The notes under the pieces were generated by a model. It was given only the letters and a program-made list of their open reading frames with translations, was not told the origin of the DNA and made no database searches. Below are positions 5,406 to 7,859 of a DNA stretch of 7,859 nucleotides, one piece after another (position 1 is the first letter of the stretch; each line of letters begins with the position of its first letter). The stretch covers positions 1 to 7,859 of the forward strand of contig JAGQRA010000754.1 in NCBI GenBank assembly GCA_020425885.1, given 5' to 3'. The stretch is from Planctomycetota bacterium (GTDB lineage Bacteria; Planctomycetota; UBA1135; UBA2386). The translations under genes were made by a program, and so were the position numbers.

Positions 5406-7859
5406 ATGTCCGACTCTTCCTTCTCACGCCTGCTGCGTGATCGCGATGCGATCGCGGAGCTGCTCGAAAGAACGGCGTCCGGTGCCGGCCTGCGTGGGCT
5501 CGATGAGCTCGGGGTCGAGCCGACGCACCTGCACCGGGCCCTCGAGTCCGGTGCCGGTGGCCTCGAGTCGACGCGCGGCGGTGGCGGCACCGCCAGCCAC
5601 GATGGCCTCGAGGCGATCGTGCGTCTGCATGCGCGTCCGTCGCTGCTGGTCGTCGATGGCCGGATCGACCTCACCGATGGACAGGTCTGGCGTCGCCGCC
5701 TCGCGCCGTACACGGCGGTGTTGGAGCGGGCGATGCAATCGGTCGGTCGCGTCGATCTCTACGACGACGATTCGTTCGACTGGGTCGGAACGGCCTGGGT
5801 CGTCGCCGAGAACACCGTGGTGACCAACCGCCACGTCGTCGAAGCGTTCGGCAAGAAGGACGGCGAACGCTGGGTCTTCGTCCAGAAGTCGGCGCCGCGC
5901 GCGGTCTCCGCCGATGTCGACTTCGTGGCCGAGCACGGCTGCGCGACCGTGAACAAGGTCCGCGTCGCCGGCATCCGCTGGGTCTGGCACGGGCCCGGAC
6001 CGAGCGCGGACCTCGCGCTCATGGAACTGGAAGGCTCCGGCATTCCGGATCCGATCCCGTTGTCCGAACACGATGGCGATCAGGACCGCTTCATCGCCGT
6101 CGTCGGTTATCCGGCGCGCGACAGCCGCAACGAGGACGCGGCGATGGCGCGCATCTTCGACAATCTCTACGGCATCAAGCGCTTCGCTCCGGGGCAGATC
6201 ACCAACGCGACCGACGCGATGCGATTCGAGCACGATTGCTCGACGCTCGGCGGCAATTCGGGCTCGGTCGTGCTCGATGTCGAGACCGGTCACGCGATCG
6301 GGCTGCACTTCGGCGGCACGTTCAAGAAGGCCAACTTCGCCGTGCGGGCGTCGGTCGTGCGCGACGCGTTGTCGCGCTCCAAGGTGAAGGTGGCGGTGCC
6401 GGCGAAGGCCGGGGTCGCAGCCGCCGAGCCCGCGGCCCCCGGCGGGACGGTCGCCGAAGTTGCCGGTGCCGCGACGCGGCACAACGTCGACGAGCAGACG
6501 GGGTCGACCGACACCGCAGCGATGCCGGCGCTGGTCGATGGCCTCGCCGCCGCGATGCAATCGGCGCGACGGACCGTCGAGGACGCCTTCCGCGCGATCC
6601 GCGACCAGGTCGGCAACTCGGAGGCGCCGCTGCCGGTCGCCGAGGCCCGGCGTCTGTTGACCGCCTTGCGCGACGAACGCCGCGATGCGGAGCTCGTCGA
6701 ACTCGGGGCGCTGATCGTGGCCAAGGGACAGGACCATCCGATGGTCTGCCGTCTGCTCGCGCAGGGTCAGATCGAGGCCGGCGACCTCGATGGCGCGATC
6801 GCCAACCTCGATCGCACGGCGGCGAAGCTGGCGCGGCGGCTCGCCGCCGCCGCCGACCCGACGCAGGCGTCCGAGGCGCTGTGGATCCGCAACGAGCAAG
6901 CCGAGGTGCAGGGCCTGTTGGGGCGCGCCTACAAGCAGCGCTATCACGATGCGGGCCCGACGCGCGACGATCCGCGCACGGCCGATGCCGAGCGGGCGAT
7001 GGCCTGCTACGGCGAGACCTATCGCGCCGCGCCGATCGCCAATCTCTGGCACGGCATCAACCTGGTCGCCCTGCGCCATCATCAGCATCGCCTGACGCGC
7101 CGCGATTCCTACGAACGCGATCCCGAGGCCGATCGGGTCGCGGCGGACGTCCTGCGCAACCTCGACGTTGTCGACGAGATCGGCGATACCGGGGTCTGGG
7201 ACGTCGCGACCCGGGCCGAGGCCATGCTGGCCCTCGGGCGCCACGAGGACCTGACGGCCGCGGTCGATGCGCTGTTGTTGCGTTCGGACCTGACCCCGTT
7301 CGTCGTGCGCAGCTTCCAGCGCCAGCTGCGCCAGATCTGGCAGCTCGACGAGGTCGCCACACCGGGGCGGCTCGTGCTGCCGAAGCTAGCCAGGTGGCTG
7401 GCGGAGCGCGCCGGAGAGACGCCGCCGGCGGCGCCGCTGCGTGCGCCGGCCAAGGCCGCGGTGCGCCCGGAGGTCGACGACAATCGAGCCGGCCGCCGCG
7501 CGCGCGGTGTCGCCAAGATCGGGGCCACCTTCTTCGACGGCGACGGTAGCGGCTTCCTGTTCGATCCGCTGCTGATCTGGCCCGAGTACGACGGTCCGCG
7601 CAACGTCTTCCTGCTGACCAACGCCCACGTCTGCAGTCCGGATGCCGATCCGCTCGCCGGCGACGGGCCGCTGCATCCCCGCGCCGCACGCTTCGCCTTC
7701 CTCGGTCCCAAGGGCAGGATCGATCGCCAGATCATGGTCGCCTACTGCGAGCCGCTGTGGTCATCGCCGCCGAACGAGCTCGACGCCACATTGCTGCTGC
7801 TCGACGGTGGCCCGACGGCGCAGCCCTACCCGCTGCGGCAGGGCGAGGTGAAGCCGGGC
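5406..7859 (+). CDS. Multidomain cytoplasmic protease scaffold: trypsin-like, TPR/TRAFs-binding-like and second trypsin-like domain (3' end outside window)
   Basis: The frame runs unbroken for 818 codons to the window edge. ATG 5406 is the only start after the in-frame TGA at 5370-5372. There is no signal peptide. Residues 1-60 are helical (MSDSSFSRLLRDRDAIAELL...), possibly an adaptor. Residues about 66-115 lead into a trypsin-like domain: GTAWVV...TNRHVV with His143, SADLALMEL with Asp202, and CSTLGGNSGSVVLD with Ser285, so the triad is complete. An Ala/Pro-rich linker spans 328-366. Residues 370-660 are helical and resemble the DUF4071/TRAFs-binding TPR type: LLGRAYKQRY (504-513), NLWHGINLVAL (546-556), a W598-to-AEAMLALG repeat, and RQLRQIWQL (639-647). 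A second protease domain starts near 701: GATFFDGDGSGFLFDP, LLTNAHV with His741, and LDATLLLLD with Asp793. Its serine lies beyond the edge. Family members are thought to act in intracellular signalling or defence; the substrate is unknown. Confidence 0.9.
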   Translation, partial: MSDSSFSRLLRDRDAIAELLERTASGAGLRGLDELGVEPTHLHRALESGAGGLESTRGGGGTASHDGLEAIVRLHARPSLLVVDGRIDLTDGQVWRRRLAPYTAVLERAMQSVGRVDLYDDDSFDWVGTAWVVAENTVVTNRHVVEAFGKKDGERWVFVQKSAPRAVSADVDFVAEHGCATVNKVRVAGIRWVWHGPGPSADLALMELEGSGIPDPIPLSEHDGDQDRFIAVVGYPARDSRNEDAAMARIFDNLYGIKRFAPGQITNATDAMRFEHDCSTLGGNSGSVVLDVETGHAIGLHFGGTFKKANFAVRASVVRDALSRSKVKVAVPAKAGVAAAEPAAPGGTVAEVAGAATRHNVDEQTGSTDTAAMPALVDGLAAAMQSARRTVEDAFRAIRDQVGNSEAPLPVAEARRLLTALRDERRDAELVELGALIVAKGQDHPMVCRLLAQGQIEAGDLDGAIANLDRTAAKLARRLAAAADPTQASEALWIRNEQAEVQGLLGRAYKQRYHDAGPTRDDPRTADAERAMACYGETYRAAPIANLWHGINLVALRHHQHRLTRRDSYERDPEADRVAADVLRNLDVVDEIGDTGVWDVATRAEAMLALGRHEDLTAAVDALLLRSDLTPFVVRSFQRQLRQIWQLDEVATPGRLVLPKLARWLAERAGETPPAAPLRAPAKAAVRPEVDDNRAGRRARGVAKIGATFFDGDGSGFLFDPLLIWPEYDGPRNVFLLTNAHVCSPDADPLAGDGPLHPRAARFAFLGPKGRIDRQIMVAYCEPLWSSPPNELDATLLLLDGGPTAQPYPLRQGEVKPG

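Noticed and set aside
5369..5440. 23-codon frame (MTRFKKAIRST...) just before and overlapping the protease start, as a leader peptide
   Set aside because: There is no Shine-Dalgarno at a workable distance, no attenuation hairpin and no regulatory codon run.
5424..7244. 606-codon open frame on the - strand
   Set aside because: It is antisense to the protease gene, and its translation is low-complexity Arg/Asp/Gly/Val-rich with no motif. The + frame has clear catalytic motifs, so this is a high-GC shadow.
6236..7549. 437-codon open frame on the + strand inside the protease gene
   Set aside because: The translation is extremely Arg/Gly/Ala-rich without domain features. It is a frame-shifted shadow of the real coding frame.

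Overview
The window is high-GC, gene-dense bacterial DNA carrying two transcription blocks and one divergent gene. A Gram-negative-type envelope is suggested by an exported coiled-coil protein, a putative surface lipoprotein and an M56 membrane peptidase. The phylum cannot be fixed from the sequence. GC-rich lineages that carry many BlaI/M56 pairs, such as Planctomycetota, Acidobacteriota or some Gammaproteobacteria, fit best, but this is a guess.

Region 1 (about 120-3296, + strand) is a compact three-gene operon. It opens with two ACTAC-N4-GTAGT dyads, 22 bp apart centre to centre, lying over the promoter. The genes are a BlaI/MecI-type winged-helix repressor (186-584), a BlaR1/MecR1-like M56 membrane metallopeptidase that overlaps it by one base (584-1912), and an exported Lys/Glu-rich helical protein with two poly-Asp tracts (1917-3296). 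The peptidase has no penicillin-binding sensor domain. Its C-terminus is instead a short predicted coiled coil outside the last membrane segment, and no beta-lactamase is nearby. The likely logic is that an envelope signal activates the peptidase, which relieves repression of the operon. The signal is unknown and the third gene product is a candidate partner.

Region 2 (3337-5151, - strand) converges on the operon with a gap of only 40 bp. It encodes an exported, possibly lipid-anchored protein with an FN3-like domain followed by eight TolB/PD40-type beta-propeller repeats.

Region 3 (5152-5405) is a 254-bp divergent intergenic region with a 13-bp palindrome.

Region 4 (5406 to the window end, + strand) is one very long reading frame, open at the right edge. 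It encodes a signal-less protein with a small helical N-terminal domain, a complete trypsin-like protease domain (His143, Asp202, Ser285), a linker, a helical region resembling the TPR/TRAFs-binding (DUF4071-type) domain, and the start of a second trypsin-like domain (His741, Asp793). This dual-protease scaffold is the most interesting object here. It resembles the cytoplasmic trypsin-like effectors proposed for bacterial conflict and signalling systems. The long overlapping frames on the other strand are composition-driven shadows of this gene.
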